This document shows, piece by piece, positions 1-11,145 of a stretch of 64,000 bases of DNA. The position numbers and the translations under genes are program-made. Origin of the DNA: Piezodorus guildinii (lineage: Eukaryota > Arthropoda > Insecta > Hemiptera > Pentatomidae); assembly GCA_023052935.1 (NCBI GenBank), contig CM041294.1, positions 86,408,116 to 86,472,115 on the forward strand, in the 5' to 3' direction. Each line of letters begins with the position of its first letter. Positions within the stretch are counted from its first letter, which is position 1. The notes beneath the pieces are model-generated. The model worked only from the letters and a program-made list of their open reading frames with translations. It did not search any database and was not told where the DNA came from.

Positions 1-418
1 TCTTCTGAAGTACCTTTAATTTTGTAGATTTGAATAAATTAACCATATCATCTTGTTAGCATTAAAAAAAAACGCATGTATATATAGGTTTACCAAATTC
101 GATATCCAACAAAAGGAGAAAAGAGCAAACATATTTTTTCATGTAATTTTTGTGTTTTTTAACATAAAAACAGTAATATAGATATACCGTTGGAAAGCTG
201 GAGATTTTAGAAAACATATTTAATTAGTTAACGGGGAGTGATGAAAAACTGATTGACATAGATAACATAATAGAGAATTTAATAAACCACATTTTTTTAT
301 TAAAACTCAATGTAATCAATTCTTGGATCTTTTTTCATCTGTATGTTTATTTAAAAATTCTTAAGTTAATTTTAATAACGGAGGTAAGTCAAAGTCGTGT
401 GTTGCATGCACCAGATTT
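1..418 (-). mobile_element. Family R repeat, minus copy, cut by window start
   Basis: The sequence runs in the same order as many other copies here: the segment around 'cctttaattttgtagatt', then 'ggaaagctggagattttag', then the terminus 'ggaggtaagtcaaagtcg' followed by 'caccaga'. That terminus recurs at about 3300, 23620, 41830 and 44240, and in reverse complement at 7770, 9690, 20835, 29275 and 36730. No transposase frame is visible, so this is a non-autonomous element of unassigned superfamily. Confidence 0.75.
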
Positions 419-1353
419 TTATATCCCTAATGTTTATTAACTAGGTAAGCGTAAAGATTGTTCTGGAATCATATTTTTGCAATTAATTAGTCCTATCCCA
501 TTTTTAGCACACGTGAAATAGTGCATATAACAGGAAACTGAAACCGATTAAATTTATTAAAAATATTTCTTAAACATACGATTTGGGTTTATTATCCGTT
601 TCATGCAAGCTAATTCTTGAGCAACTTTTAAATAAGACATGCAACAGCTCCTAAGCTGGGTGTGTCCTGGATAAACTGTTGAACAAAATTTTTTTTTTTC
701 TCTTACTAAATTATTAACCGTCATTACTTAGTTGCATTAAGTCGCATTCGAGAACGAAGTCATGCAATGTTTAGTCACATTTAGCAAGGACCAATTAAAA
801 AGAAAAGATTTAAGAATCTCTTTCAAAAAACCAGCTCAGTGGGTGAAATCCGGTGAGAAATATTTGCGTGCTCGCTGCGGGATAAATATTCAAATTATTG
901 GACGTTTAAGTTCTAATTATACCGAGCGTTTAAAATGGAGTGATACAGAAAAGGATTCTGGAATGGGAAAAAAGTTAATGCTTCTAATTGGTCCGAGGAA
1001 GCAACTCTGACCAATGTAGAAAGGAAAAAAAAAAGAATGAAAAAGAAACGGTTTCGAGACAACACATTCTCGATATTGTGAGCCTTTTTCCTAATTCGTC
1101 CTTCGCAGGTTTCTTTCGAACGTGTGAAGAATTGCGATACATAACAATTCAATTAAATGTGAAATCTTTTCCTAAAAGAAAATATAGAGGCAAGAGTAAA
1201 ATCTTGTATAGTTGTCTGGGAAATAATTTTAAATTCAACATTATTCAATCGAGAACTTCGCATATTAATCAGACAGAATTATTTTTAAGTGTTTAAACCT
1301 CAAAATTCAATTAAAATTGAATCTTAGTGAATACGTTTTTTTATTCATAGGAA

Positions 1354-1358
<5 letters not shown>
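419..1358. other. Unassigned AT-rich sequence
   Basis: Two overlapping plus-strand open frames (762-1010 and 988-1296) and an antisense frame occur here. None resembles a known family, and none has a convincing start context or splice signals. I treat them as chance frames. No RNA gene or repeat is recognised. Confidence 0.4.

Positions 1359-1421
<63 letters not shown>
1359..1421. repeat. (TA)n microsatellite
   Basis: Uninterrupted TA dinucleotide tract of about 63 bp followed by an 8-9 base T run. Confidence 0.95.
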
Positions 1422-1424
<3 letters not shown>

Positions 1425-1569
1425 TTTTATTCCTTAACTATGACTGTAATTTAGATTACCTTAATTATCTGTTTACTCTTGAAATTTATTTTGTAAACCT
1501 AACCATTCATTTTTTGTTTAATACGAATGAAACATATGTCATTTCCAACACTTTATTAATAACAATCAG

Positions 1570-1857
1570 GCAGCATCTGTGTTTTTAGCATAACAACCTT
1601 CAATACCCAATGTCGCGGGTTCAAACCTGGGATATGGCTGTAGGAATTTTAAAATGGGAGTCAAAAATCCTTCAGATGGAACCTGAGACTACAAAGTCAG
1701 GTACTCGTTAAAGATCTCTGTCCTCATTCAACCTTTATAGGCAAAATATAGGACCCCCACTGTAACATCGTCCGATTAGCATAAAGTAACGTAAAATGAA
1801 TAAAGGTACAAACCTCCAGGTTTACCTGCCTTTTTAGGTTTAATAAATAAATAAATC
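1570..1857 (+). mobile_element. SINE-A (tRNA-derived), near full length
   Basis: A tRNA-like head with pol III B-box 'gggttcaaacc' (1617-1627) is followed by the shared body: 'gtcaggtactcgttaaagat', 'aggcaaaatataggac', 'cgtccgattagcataaagt', then a short (taaa)n-like tail. The same order is seen in the canonical copy at 6338-6626. This copy has lost part of the 'gtccttcggatgggacgt' central motif. Confidence 0.85.
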
Positions 1858-2699
1858 GTACAATTTTAATCCCCCGAAAATAATTAGTCATTTTCAAAAG
1901 TAAAACAATAATACGTTAGTTCTTATTAATATTTGTTTAAATTAATAATAACTTAATACCGAGTTTTATAAAACTCAAGAATTAAACGAACGTTTTTAAA
2001 CGTTAAACTTTTTTTTTTTTATTATAGAAACTGCAATTTTAAAAATTAAACATTATTTATAAAAAATTAAAAAAAAAATCATACAGTTTAAAAGAAAATA
2101 CGTTTATTTGATATTTATTATAATGAAAGTATGTGAGAGTGTATGATAAATCACTATCACCAACATCGCAACCAAAGCTACACAAAAGTTCATATTTTAC
2201 TTTCACCTACTGTAGCGTGGCTTTAAAGTGGGATGATTTTCATTAGAGGGCCAAGTTAGTAGAAAATATACATATTATATTTAAAAATTAAGTGCGTTGT
2301 AGGAATTTAAAACATTTTCTTATTTTTACTTTCTCTGACAACGCTTAGGGGTGAGGGGACGCCTACAAAACAAAAAATTAAAGAAAACATATTTTAAGCC
2401 ATATAGTGAATTAGAATTAATTTTTCTTAGCATTGTTTTTTCATTCCAATGCTAAAGAAAATTATGGGAACCACTATATAATAGTATGAGCCTTGGAAAT
2501 TCTCTGCTGCTTATACATTGCAACCTTCTAAGAGAAAATCAGTTAAGGGAAAACGATACAGTAATATTCGGAGTTTTTAAAATTATACAGAAAATTGTAT
2601 ATTTCCGGCTTCCTGTCAAGTCATTTTTTTTTCAAGCTGTAAGGAAACGCACCATTAAAGTCTCCAGTCCTGGAGAAATAGAATCTATAGGATAATTCC
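1858..2699. other. Unassigned AT-rich sequence
   Basis: No gene, SINE or LINE is recognised. A short piece resembling a family R terminus ('tttactttcaccta', about 2195-2212) is the only repeat-like element I can point to. An open frame at 2486-2695 has no recognisable product. Confidence 0.35.
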
Positions 2700-2960
2700 A
2701 GAAGGGGAAGAGCAATTTCTGTGACAGTTGGGAGGGTTGACATTTGGCTGGAGAGCTATCATTACTCCATTTTGTGAACATGTGCGCGCTTGGAGACTAA
2801 GCGAGCCCGGGCGTCTGTACTTATGGCGACCGCAGGCCGCGCACAACGGGGTGTGCCTCTGGCTAATTGATTACATGGTTACTCTCTATGGCAGGGAATA
2901 ATGTGAGGCGGCGATCGAAAAGAAAACGGTCATCAGACCTCATTCTGTAGGTAATCATCG
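2700..2960. other. GC-richer unique island, candidate regulatory element
   Basis: This stretch has mixed base composition with several CpGs ('gagcccgggcgtctg', 'ccgcaggccgcgcacaac') and contrasts with the AT-rich flanks. No coding frame or repeat is seen. It is one of a series of similar islands across the window. A regulatory role is inference only. Confidence 0.3.
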
Positions 2961-3043
2961 CATCGGATATAGGACTTAAAACAAAACGGTACCAGTCGGT
3001 TTTACAGGCCATATCAAAATTGAGAATATGATTAATTTATTAC

Positions 3044-3316
3044 TTTCACTTACCTATATATATAATATTTTAAAATTTGAGTTCTCAATGGAAATACACG
3101 TTTTAGGGTCCCTTAGTCCTAATGATCAAGTCCTGCAAAAATATCTGTGTTGATGGCCGTGTGTTTGTGGTAAGTCCAGCGCCAAAACGAAAAGTCTTAT
3201 GTTTATTATAATTATTTCTTTAACATTTTTTTTTTAAATCTCTAAATGTATTTAAACCTCTATAATTAATTTTAAAAACGGAGGTAAGTCGTGTGTTGCG
3301 CGCACCAGATTTTTCT
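3044..3316 (-). mobile_element. Family R, short internally deleted derivative with both ends
   Basis: It begins 'actttcacttacctatata' and ends 'ggaggtaagtcgtgtgttgc' plus 'gcgcaccaga'. These are the two termini that lie about 740-1200 bp apart in longer copies, here about 273 bp apart. Retention of both ends with loss of the middle is how non-autonomous DNA transposons (MITEs) arise, and it argues that R is a terminal-inverted-repeat DNA element rather than a retroelement. Confidence 0.7.
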
Positions 3317-3344
3317 ACGAGTTTCCTTATCAGTATTGTTTTTT

Positions 3345-3551
3345 TTTGTTAATTCATTTAAGGTCAATTTATACTGCGGTGGCTAATTTGACGATGGTAC
3401 GGTAGGAGTCCTTAATTGTGACTATTCATTTAGTGACATTTATAAAACCTTTTTCCATTCTCTCCGAAGGATGGCATGAATAAGGCCATCTGCCAGGTTA
3501 GAACCTACGATCTTACGTATAAAAACTATTACTACACCGCAGGTGATCCCT
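3345..3551 (-). mobile_element. SINE-A, minus strand, diverged
   Basis: In reverse complement it runs from the tRNA-like head (complement of 'ctacaccgcaggtgatccct' at the right edge) through 'ctccgaaggatggcat' to the tail complement 'ggtcaatttatactgcggtg'. It is heavily mutated: the B-box reads 'aggttagaacc' on the plus strand. Confidence 0.75.
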
Positions 3552-3798
3552 CGTCAGTATTGTGTTTACATCACTCGTACCAATATGCATAAATTAGAAA
3601 ATATTTGAAAGCAAATTAATAGAGGTTAAAGTGCAGTGAGTGTTATTAAAGTGAATAGAATTATTCCAAACTACTACAAAAATTATTATAATAATTATAA
3701 CGGTTGCTGACATGAAGATGTGTATGTAGAGAATGTAGACGGCGTTCAAGGTCCGTACTAGCCGAATGTTTGTTCGCCGTAAATGTGATTTATTATAG

Positions 3799-4067
3799 TT
3801 TGTTTGTTCACATAATCAACGTCACTTTATGCTGCTGTGGCTAATCAGACGATGCTACAGTGTCAATCCTAATTTTTCCCTAAGTAGGTTTAATTATGAT
3901 GGGTACATTAAATGAGTACATTTTACGTCTCATCTGAAGGCCATAAACCAAAGGTGTTTTTTTTTTCATTCAATCAAACCTAGGACCAACTGCCGGGTTC
4001 GAATTCTTAACTTTGGTCATAGGAAACTGTTATGCTATCGATGTAGCCTGAATAACCGACTAGTGCC
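3799..4067 (-). mobile_element. SINE-A, minus strand
   Basis: The complement of the SINE-A tail ('caacgtcactttatgctgct', then 'gctaatcagacgatgctaca') lies at the left. The B-box complement 'gggttcgaatt' is near 3995-4005, and the tRNA-like head is at the right. Confidence 0.8.
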
Positions 4068-4229
4068 AACCAAACAGTCGAATTTTTTCGTTTTCTTTAT
4101 ATAAATATAATAAAAATATTTGAAATTTATTAATTTAGTATAATAAATAACAGTAATAGTAAAACGGCAGAATTCTATAATGCTTACTGTTTGACTGAAA
4201 AGAAAAATTTATCCCTAATTGCTGAAATC

Positions 4230-4561
4230 TAAAAACACGTTTTCGCTCGTTTTCGATTCTCGGAAAAAGTCCTCTTTATGTGTGTGTAAATTCTAGCTCA
4301 AAAAAGTTAAGTTATATAAAAGCTGAAATTTCATATTTGAAGCATCAAGCGACTTTTTCACCGAAGTCGACGAACAAGTGGAGCCATAAATTTTGAACCT
4401 TTTCAGGATTTTCTCAAAAACGGCTGTAACTTTTTTGATTAAACTCATTATATCAATAAAAAGATTTGTTTTGATTGAAATAGTTTGACTAATTGTTATT
4501 AGTATTGCTAAAAAACGGGTAAATATACAAGATGTGAAAATCAGATAACCAAATATATAAA

Positions 4562-4612
<51 letters not shown>

Positions 4613-4945
4613 TTTTTTTAACATAAAAATAGTGATATAGATGTATAATATAACGTTGGAAAGCTAAATATTTCAGAAAAAAAGTGATATACAAAGCTGT
4701 ATAACGTAATGGAGAGTTGTGAAAAGAGGATAAAGCTGAATGATTGTTGTAGATAATAATTTATATTATTAATGAAAAACTTCTTTATTATCCTGGAACT
4801 GAAATGCCTTAAGAATAGAATAAAATCGAGGCTCAATGTAATTCTGAACCTTTTTTCAATTCTAACTTTATTTAAAAGTTCTTAGATTGATTTTTACAAC
4901 TGAGATAAGTGAAAGTTGTGTTGTGCACTCACTATATTTTTTTTA
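4230..4945 (-). mobile_element. Family R, minus copy with internal (AT)n expansion
   Basis: Shared blocks in order: 'gctgaaatttcatatttgaag', 'tctcaaaaacggctgtaac', 'gattaaactcattatatc', 'acgttggaaagctaaatattt', 'gtaatggagagttgtgaaaa', and the terminus 'gagataagtgaaagttg'. An (AT)n tract at 4569-4609 lies inside. The antisense open frames at 4293-4836 are in this repeat and are not genes. Confidence 0.75.
4569..4609. repeat. (AT)n microsatellite
   Basis: About 41 bp of pure AT dinucleotides inside the family R copy. Confidence 0.95.
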
Positions 4946-5984
4946 GAAATACATAAATACATTTCTGTATGGGATCGGACGATACGTATGATCTCATTTG
5001 CCGCTCTTGGGGTCTATTAACGACTTATAGGCAAACAATATCAACCATCTTCGAAATATACTATTTGACAACTAACCTAAATAATAGAAAATAATAAATA
5101 TGAGTTAAAATATAGATTCATTCGACCGTGATTAAGCAGGTTTAATAGTTAAAAAAAAATGTTTTGCTAAAAGTTAATAGTTATGATTATGGACCAACAG
5201 GTGTAAGCTTCAAGATAGGATCCAGAGATTGAATTGTAAATGAGACCCTCCGAGAACTATTTACAATCTATTATAGTCTCGTAATCTTATGTTAATGGGC
5301 GAATAACTTAGCTTTTCGTATTTGCTATTAATTAAACTCTAACTATTTTGCTATATACACCCGCACACAAATAAGTTTGTTCATGATGATTAATTAATTA
5401 AGATTCTTAAAATGATAGAAGTAAATGTTTGCTAAATCGTGTTATTTGTCGAGTTTCTACAATAACACGCAATAGAAAAACGTACAATAATAAACACATA
5501 GGCACAACAAATCTGATGTTATACGCAGTGCAACTAGACGCCATATTGTCTTCGTTTCTCCGTCTGGGGTGTTTTGGTTATTTCCATAAATCGAAAACTA
5601 TATAATTATATTGTGTATTGGTTATTACATAACTATATATAATTAAAATAGGTATCATAAACAAAAAGCTTACTAAAATAAAATAAATTTTCAGTATTTC
5701 AAAGACAGAACTAGCGACAGAAAAACATAAGGATAAACTTTTTTTTTCAATAAACTTCGAAAATTTCTCCTACAGTATTATCGTAGCCATCCGAAAAACA
5801 ATGTTACATTTTTTAAGAGTAATTATATAAAACTACTTACCAGTGCAATTTTAATGTTCTGTCAATTATATTTAATAATGTACAGTTTGACAAATTTAGA
5901 ATTTATTTACTTAAGGATATATCAGCTCATTAGAGAAGAAAAGAAGTTCACAAGTTGTACCACTTATATTATTGTAATCATTCA
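4946..5984. other. Unassigned AT-rich sequence
   Basis: No gene recognised. The region has one short motif, 'gtcgagtttctaca' (about 5448-5461), flanked by 'gtgttatt' and 'aataacac'. The motif also occurs in the loop of the palindromic insert at 7914-8061, so a relative of that element may lie here. Confidence 0.35.
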
Positions 5985-6112
5985 CGTTTATGGTTTTTTC
6001 ATCACTCTCTATTACCGTACACGACATTGTATAAAACATGTTTTCTAAAATATTTGAGCTATCTAAATGAATATTATACGTCTGTATTACTATTCATGTT
6101 TCAGAATAATTT
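5985..6112 (+). mobile_element. Family R fragment
   Basis: It contains 'tttttcatcactctctatta' and 'attatacgtctgtattacta', which match the interior of plus-oriented R copies (compare 9855-9960). Confidence 0.55.
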
Positions 6113-6337
6113 AGTTTGATGACTTGACAACAGAAAATTAAATTTTCCTATTTTAATAAAAGGTAATTGCAATGTAATGTACCTATAAACCTTAAGAAAA
6201 GAATGACCTAAATGGTTGTTAACTTCATGACTGGTGTGAATACCAAACATAAACATATTTTTTTTTAAATCACTATGCACTCGATCGATGGATTGGGACC
6301 CACATGCAAAGATGAAAAGAAAACTATTTAAATCTTG

Positions 6338-6626
6338 GGATCACTTGTAGCTGGGTGGTTAGCGTAACAGCCTCCTATACAAAAGGTCACGGGTTCAAAC
6401 CCGCAGGTGGTCCTAGGATTTTTTAATGGGAGTAAAAAAATCCTTAGTTACGCCGTCCTTCGGATGGGACGTTAAAAGGTGGTCCCGAGCCTGTGCGGTG
6501 TCAGGTACTCGCTAAAGATCCCTATCCTAATAAAACATGGATAGGCAAAATTTAGGACTCCCACTGTAGCATCGTCCGATTAGCCATAGTAGCATAAAGT
6601 GACGTTAAATAAATAAACAAACAAAC
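6338..6626 (+). mobile_element. SINE-A, canonical full-length copy
   Basis: This is the best-preserved copy in the window. The tRNA-like head includes the A-box region 'gggtggttagcgtaacag' and B-box 'gggttcaaacccg'. The body follows ('gccgtccttcggatgggacg', 'gtcaggtactcgctaaagat', 'aggactcccactgtagcat', 'catagtagcataaagtgacg') and ends in a (taaa)/(caaa) tail. SINEs of this type are transcribed by RNA polymerase III and mobilised by LINE machinery. It encodes no protein. Confidence 0.9.
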
Positions 6627-6639
6627 TATTTAATTCATC

Positions 6640-7359
6640 AAAACAAAAAAAATAGACAGAAACTGAATACATAAACATACCTAATTAAACGATATGGACT
6701 TACGTCTAATAGATTTATGGCTCAGCCAGAAAGACTTGCATACAAAAACTGCAATCATTTCAATAAAAAAATTTAAGACTCACAACGACAGCTCCTTGGT
6801 ACGTGAACTACAAAATCCTACATACGGACTTTAAACAATCAAAAGTTGACCAATACATAAGAAATTTTTATTCTCGTTTTCTCTGTAAGCTGCACGGACG
6901 CGACAATAGACTGATTAACAACATGTGTCTAAAGAGTGAAGAGAAGCTGGACGAGAGACCTCCTCTGTTAAATTAAAGCCTAGAAAGAGGTACTGCTGGG
7001 AACTTTCCTTCCTCGTGCCTACTATTTCTGATCTCAATATTCATACTGCACATTTCCTTATTGTCCCAAATAGATTCTGACAAGTGCGAATGGAGAAATG
7101 TGAAGAAAAAAAAAAGTTTATCCTTCCAACAAAACACCAAATTCCAATACTCGTGATTTTTACCAGCTATTGTGAAAAAAAAAAATGAACATTTTATATC
7201 AAGTTCCTAATACACATAACTTCTTAAAATAGAAATAGCATGTACAACAAACAAAAATAATGCTTGTTCTTCCTAAAGTTAATGTGATAGTGTAGAAAGG
7301 AGTGTTGTTTTGTGATTTTCACAACAATAATAAAATTCGTGAATACCTTTCTCCGTTAC
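6640..7359. other. Unassigned sequence
   Basis: No repeat family or gene recognised. Short A runs occur at about 7105-7115 and 7173-7182. Confidence 0.35.
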
Positions 7360-7740
7360 TCTGATAGAGACAGTACCTGATAGAGACAGTACCGAGAGCC
7401 GGCGTTCTATAAAGGCCGTGGAAGAGAACTATCAATAGGTCGTGAGATAGGAAGCAGTTAGTGCCTCATGTAAATGAAGCGAGGGACTTTAATGTCTCAA
7501 TGTGCCCGATGCCGCTCCGCTGGTGCTTAAATATGCGCGCTCCGAGCAGCCTCTACTTAGCCCGGCATTATGCATGACTCTGTCAGCGGATCTACCTCTT
7601 CCCGATCTAGCGGTTCGAAGGGGTAGGGGTTCGCGGATCTGAGGGTCTGGTCCTGTGCTGAACGCTGCTGGCGAAACCTCCGCGTTTCGCGGTCAATATA
7701 ACAGTCTAGTAGCGAAGATCCCTGCATAATGTGTAAAACA
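7360..7740. other. GC-richer unique island with a 16-bp direct repeat
   Basis: It starts with two tandem units of 'tgatagagacagtacc' (about 7363-7394), then about 340 bp of mixed composition rich in CpG ('gatgccgctccgctggtgc', 'atatgcgcgctccgagc'). A minus-strand open frame (7557-7745) has no recognisable product. It is a candidate cis-regulatory element or, less likely, a non-coding exon. Confidence 0.35.
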
Positions 7741-7763
7741 ATCACATTTTAAAAATAGTGATG

Positions 7764-8788
7764 CGCCCAACACACGGCTTCCACTTACCTCCGAAGTAAA
7801 AATCAATTTAAGAATTATTAATTAAATTTAGAGATAAAAATAAATTATTAAAGAATTAATCACATTGAATTTTAATATAAAAATGATTTTTATTAAATAT
7901 TCTATTATAATAGGATACTCACTACGTTTGCTATAGCATGCTATTTGTGTTATTTTGCTAAACCCGTCGAGTTTCTACAGTTATTTCCTGTATAAAATTG
8001 ATGGTTTAGCACAATAGCACAAATAGCATATGTAGCATGCTATAGTAAACGTAGTGAGTACCCCTAACATCATCTAGAACAATCAGCTATTTTATCGGCT
8101 TTCCATCACAATCCGTTAACTTAGACAATTTTGTGTTTAAGATAATATTTTTTCTAAAATCTTTAGCTTCCCAACGGTATATTCTACATCTATATTACTA
8201 TTTTTATGTTCAAAAACACAAAATTTGCATACTTTTTTTTTTTTTTTTAATGCTCATTTCTCCTTTTGTTGTATATCGAATTTGTTCTTTTATATCACTT
8301 TCGTATATATATATATATATATCAATGCAAAAAAGATAATATGGTTATTTTTATAGAATATATAGTGTATATTCTATAAAAATATACTAAAGGTACTTTA
8401 GAGGAAAAAAAATTAAAATACCGGCGTTTAAGCCCTCTCAGACTACTTCAATCAGAATGAAATTTATATGATTTTTAAGCACATCAAAATTTTACATAGA
8501 TATACTGAGTTTAATCAAAATCGTTATAGCCGATTTTGAAAAAATCGTGAAAAGGAAGAAAATGCAATATATAAGATGGATCTTTTGGTTAGCCGATTTT
8601 GATAAAAAAAGTTCGTGTAATATCTCGGGCGTATGGTGTTAAATACCAATTTTTAGTTTCGCACGATTTTGCGCTAGACCTAACACACACTGAACTTTTT
8701 GCGAGACTTGGTCATCAGGACTCAGAGGACCACAAAACATGTATGTTCGTTGAAAATAGTAGTTATTTGGTTGCAACTACATATAAGA
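7764..8788 (+). mobile_element. Family R, plus copy carrying a nested palindromic insert
   Basis: It opens with 'caacacacggcttccactta' and continues through 'cagctattttatcggctttc', 'agcttcccaacggtatatt', 'ggcgtttaagccctctcag', 'tctcgggcgtatggtgtt' and 'gggacttggtcat'-like sequence, in the standard R order. The R body is interrupted at about 7914-8061 by the inverted-repeat insert annotated separately. It breaks off at a SINE-A piece at 8793. Confidence 0.8.
7914..8061. mobile_element. Palindromic (MITE-like) insert within family R
   Basis: The left arm 'actcactacgttt', then 'ctatagcatgcta' and 'gctaaacc' (7914-7973), is repeated inverted on the right (8001-8061: 'ggtttagcac', then 'tagcatgctatag' and 'aaacgtagtgagt'). 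The left arm lacks about 9 bases present in the right arm. A short central loop carries 'gtcgagtttctaca'. Arms of this length around a small loop, lying inside an otherwise collinear R copy, indicate a later foldback or MITE insertion. Confidence 0.7.
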
Positions 8789-8792
8789 AAAA

Positions 8793-8938
8793 GGGTGGTC
8801 TCGAGACTGGGCGGTGTCAGGTAATCGTTAAAGATCCCTATCCTAATTAAACACGAATCGGCCAAATTTAGAGCACCCACTGAAGTATCGTCCGAATAGC
8901 CATAGTAATATACGAACTGTTAAATAAATAAATAAACA
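8793..8938 (+). mobile_element. SINE-A 3' half
   Basis: Starts at the 'ggtggtctcgagactg' body motif and continues through 'gtcaggtaatcgttaaagat', 'gtatcgtccgaatagccata' and a (taaa)n tail. The tRNA-like head is absent, so it is 5'-truncated. Confidence 0.8.
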
Positions 8939-9679
8939 ACATGAGGAAATATTAAACCGATAAATGCTTCATATCTGTTTTGCGAAGACATTATTTTGTT
9001 ATTGGACATTTAGCATCCAAATCCAAAAAACTTCATATTTTGTTAGAAATTGTTCAGTGTTTTTCATACGAACCAATATAACTCCTAAAAGGTAGGTCCA
9101 AGCAACAAATGTTTTAAATAATTATTTTACAACTATTCTGAAATATATAGTACTATCATATAAACAAGTCAATTCCTTCCTTGAACCTCAACTAGTTAGA
9201 AATCAGGAAGAGGAGAGTTATGCAAAGACAATTAATTAAGTTGGACATTGCGTGGCCCAAGATATCTAATCGCCAACACTTCCTCCAATCCTACATCTGC
9301 ATAATGTCCAGTCTTGGAGTGGGTTCTAACTCCTCTATCCAATCCCATCTTGGAACATCCATTGGATATCGAGCTTTATAGTCCCAAACCGTTTTATTCA
9401 TTAAATTAAATTCATTCACACAAAATGTTCAATTAACACTACTTCTTCATTCATAAGTCTTAAATATTGTAAATTATTAAAGTAGGTCTAGAACAATATG
9501 TGTCAGCTCAGAAGTAGATAACTAAACAGTTTTTTTTTTTGGGGGGGGGCTTAAAAACAGTTGGGAGTTTGTTTTTTTTCATTAAAGAAACAGAGAAAAC
9601 GTGCATATTTTAATTAAACCCAAAACCATTTTCGTATTGTATTGGTATTATAGTTATAATAAAAATAAATTTAAAAAAA
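8939..9679. other. Unassigned sequence
   Basis: No gene or known repeat is recognised. A T10 run directly followed by G9 sits at 9531-9549. Confidence 0.35.
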
Positions 9680-10913
9680 TCTGGTGTCGCAACACACGAC
9701 TTTCACTTACCTACGTTTTAAAAATCAACTAAAGAATATTTAAAGATGCAAATAAACTGCTACAGATTTAATTATTTTGAATTTCAATAGAAACGTTTGT
9801 TTTATTAAATAATCTACTATATTTTTATCTGCAACAATCAGTTAGTTTTATCGTATTTTCATCACTCTCCATTAACCTTTAAAATTCCGTGTATTAGATA
9901 GTATTTTTCCTAAAATCTTTAGTTATCCGACGGTATATTATACCTCTATATTACTATTCTTGTGTTTAAAAACACAAAAATTGCATAAAAAAATATTTTT
10001 ACACTTTTCTCCTTTAGTTGTTTATCAAATTCGCTCAACTTGCATATTTACCCGTTATTTATCAATGCTAATAAGATGATGTCATTCTTTTTTTTTCTTT
10101 TAATTTTTTAACCATTAGAGCGGTTTTGATTAAACTCGCTATATCGATGTAAAATTTGATGGGCTTTAATATCATGTAGGTTTCATTATGAATGAAATAT
10201 ATATGAATGCCATATGAAATATGGCAGGGCTTAAACGCCGATATTTTGATTTTTCTTCCTCTAAAGTACCTTCAATTTTGTAGATTTCAAAAAAACTAAA
10301 TCATTATCTTTTAAGCATTGATAAACAACGGGTAAATATGCAAGTTAAGGGAATTTGATAAACAACTAAAGGAAAAAAGTGCAAAGATATTTTTTAATAC
10401 AATTTGTGTGTTTTTAAACACAAGAATAGTAATATAGAGGTATGATATTCCGTTGGATAGCTAAAGATTTTAGAAAACATATTATCTAATACACGGAATT
10501 TTAAAAGTAAATGGAGAGTGATGAAAATCCGACAAAACTAACTTATTGTTACAGATAAAAATATAATAGATTATTTAATAAAACAAATGTTTTATTAATA
10601 AAACTATTGTATTAAAAATCGTATAAAAGTGCAAAATGCAAGGTATAAAGTACATCTTCCGGTCAGTTGATTTTGATGAAAAAGTTTCTGTAACGTCTTA
10701 GGCGTATATTTGTCTTAAATATTAAATTTCAGTTTTATAGGACTTTTTGTTTTCACCCGGGAGTTAACACGCACACACATACTTGGTTATTTGGACTCGA
10801 GGGACCCTAAGACGTGTATTTCTGTTAAAAATTGGAATTTGAATATTTTCACGATCGCAATACTTTCCCTGACAACATATTTCATATATAGGTAAGTGAA
10901 AGTAAACGTGTAG
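9680..10913. mobile_element. Family R composite: two copies head to head (long inverted repeat)
   Basis: The left end is 'tctggtgtcgcaacacacg', then 'actttcacttacct'. The right end is 'tataggtaagtgaaagtaaa', the inverted form of the same terminus. The block 9838-10080 ('gttagttttatcg' ... 'aatgctaataagatgat') is repeated in reverse complement at about 10300-10545, with a centre near 10100-10290. The arms are diverged, so this is an old arrangement. RNA read through it could fold into a long imperfect hairpin. Confidence 0.75.
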
Positions 10914-10984
10914 TAGTTCAAATTAATTGAAGGGGTTTACAGCTAGGTTTAAACAACAATATAATTCGATTCTAATTGTAATTA

Positions 10985-11145
10985 ATTATTAAACACTATA
11001 AACACTTGATTTATCCGTTTTTCGAGACTGTTAATAACCTTACATGAATCGGTTAGTTTAAGAATATTTAGCTAAAAAATCTTATCTTTAATACGATATT
11101 CTATACGTCTGTATTACTGTTATTATTTATAGATATTTGTTTTCA
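10985..11145 (+). mobile_element. Family R fragment, diverged
   Basis: Contains 'cggttagtttaagaatattt' and 'tctatacgtctgtattactg', which match the interior of R in plus orientation. The rest is decayed. Confidence 0.45.

Noticed and set aside
762..1296. Two overlapping plus-strand open frames of 82 and 102 codons
   Set aside because: No recognisable domain, no splice or promoter context, and an overlapping antisense frame of equal quality. Chance frames.
4293..4836. Minus-strand open frames of 133 and 72 codons
   Set aside because: They lie inside a family R repeat and are partly made by an (AT)n tract read as Tyr-Ile.
6338..6420. tRNA gene call from A-box and B-box
   Set aside because: The promoter boxes belong to SINE-A. 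The sequence does not fold as a complete tRNA and continues into the SINE body shared with about 17 other sites.
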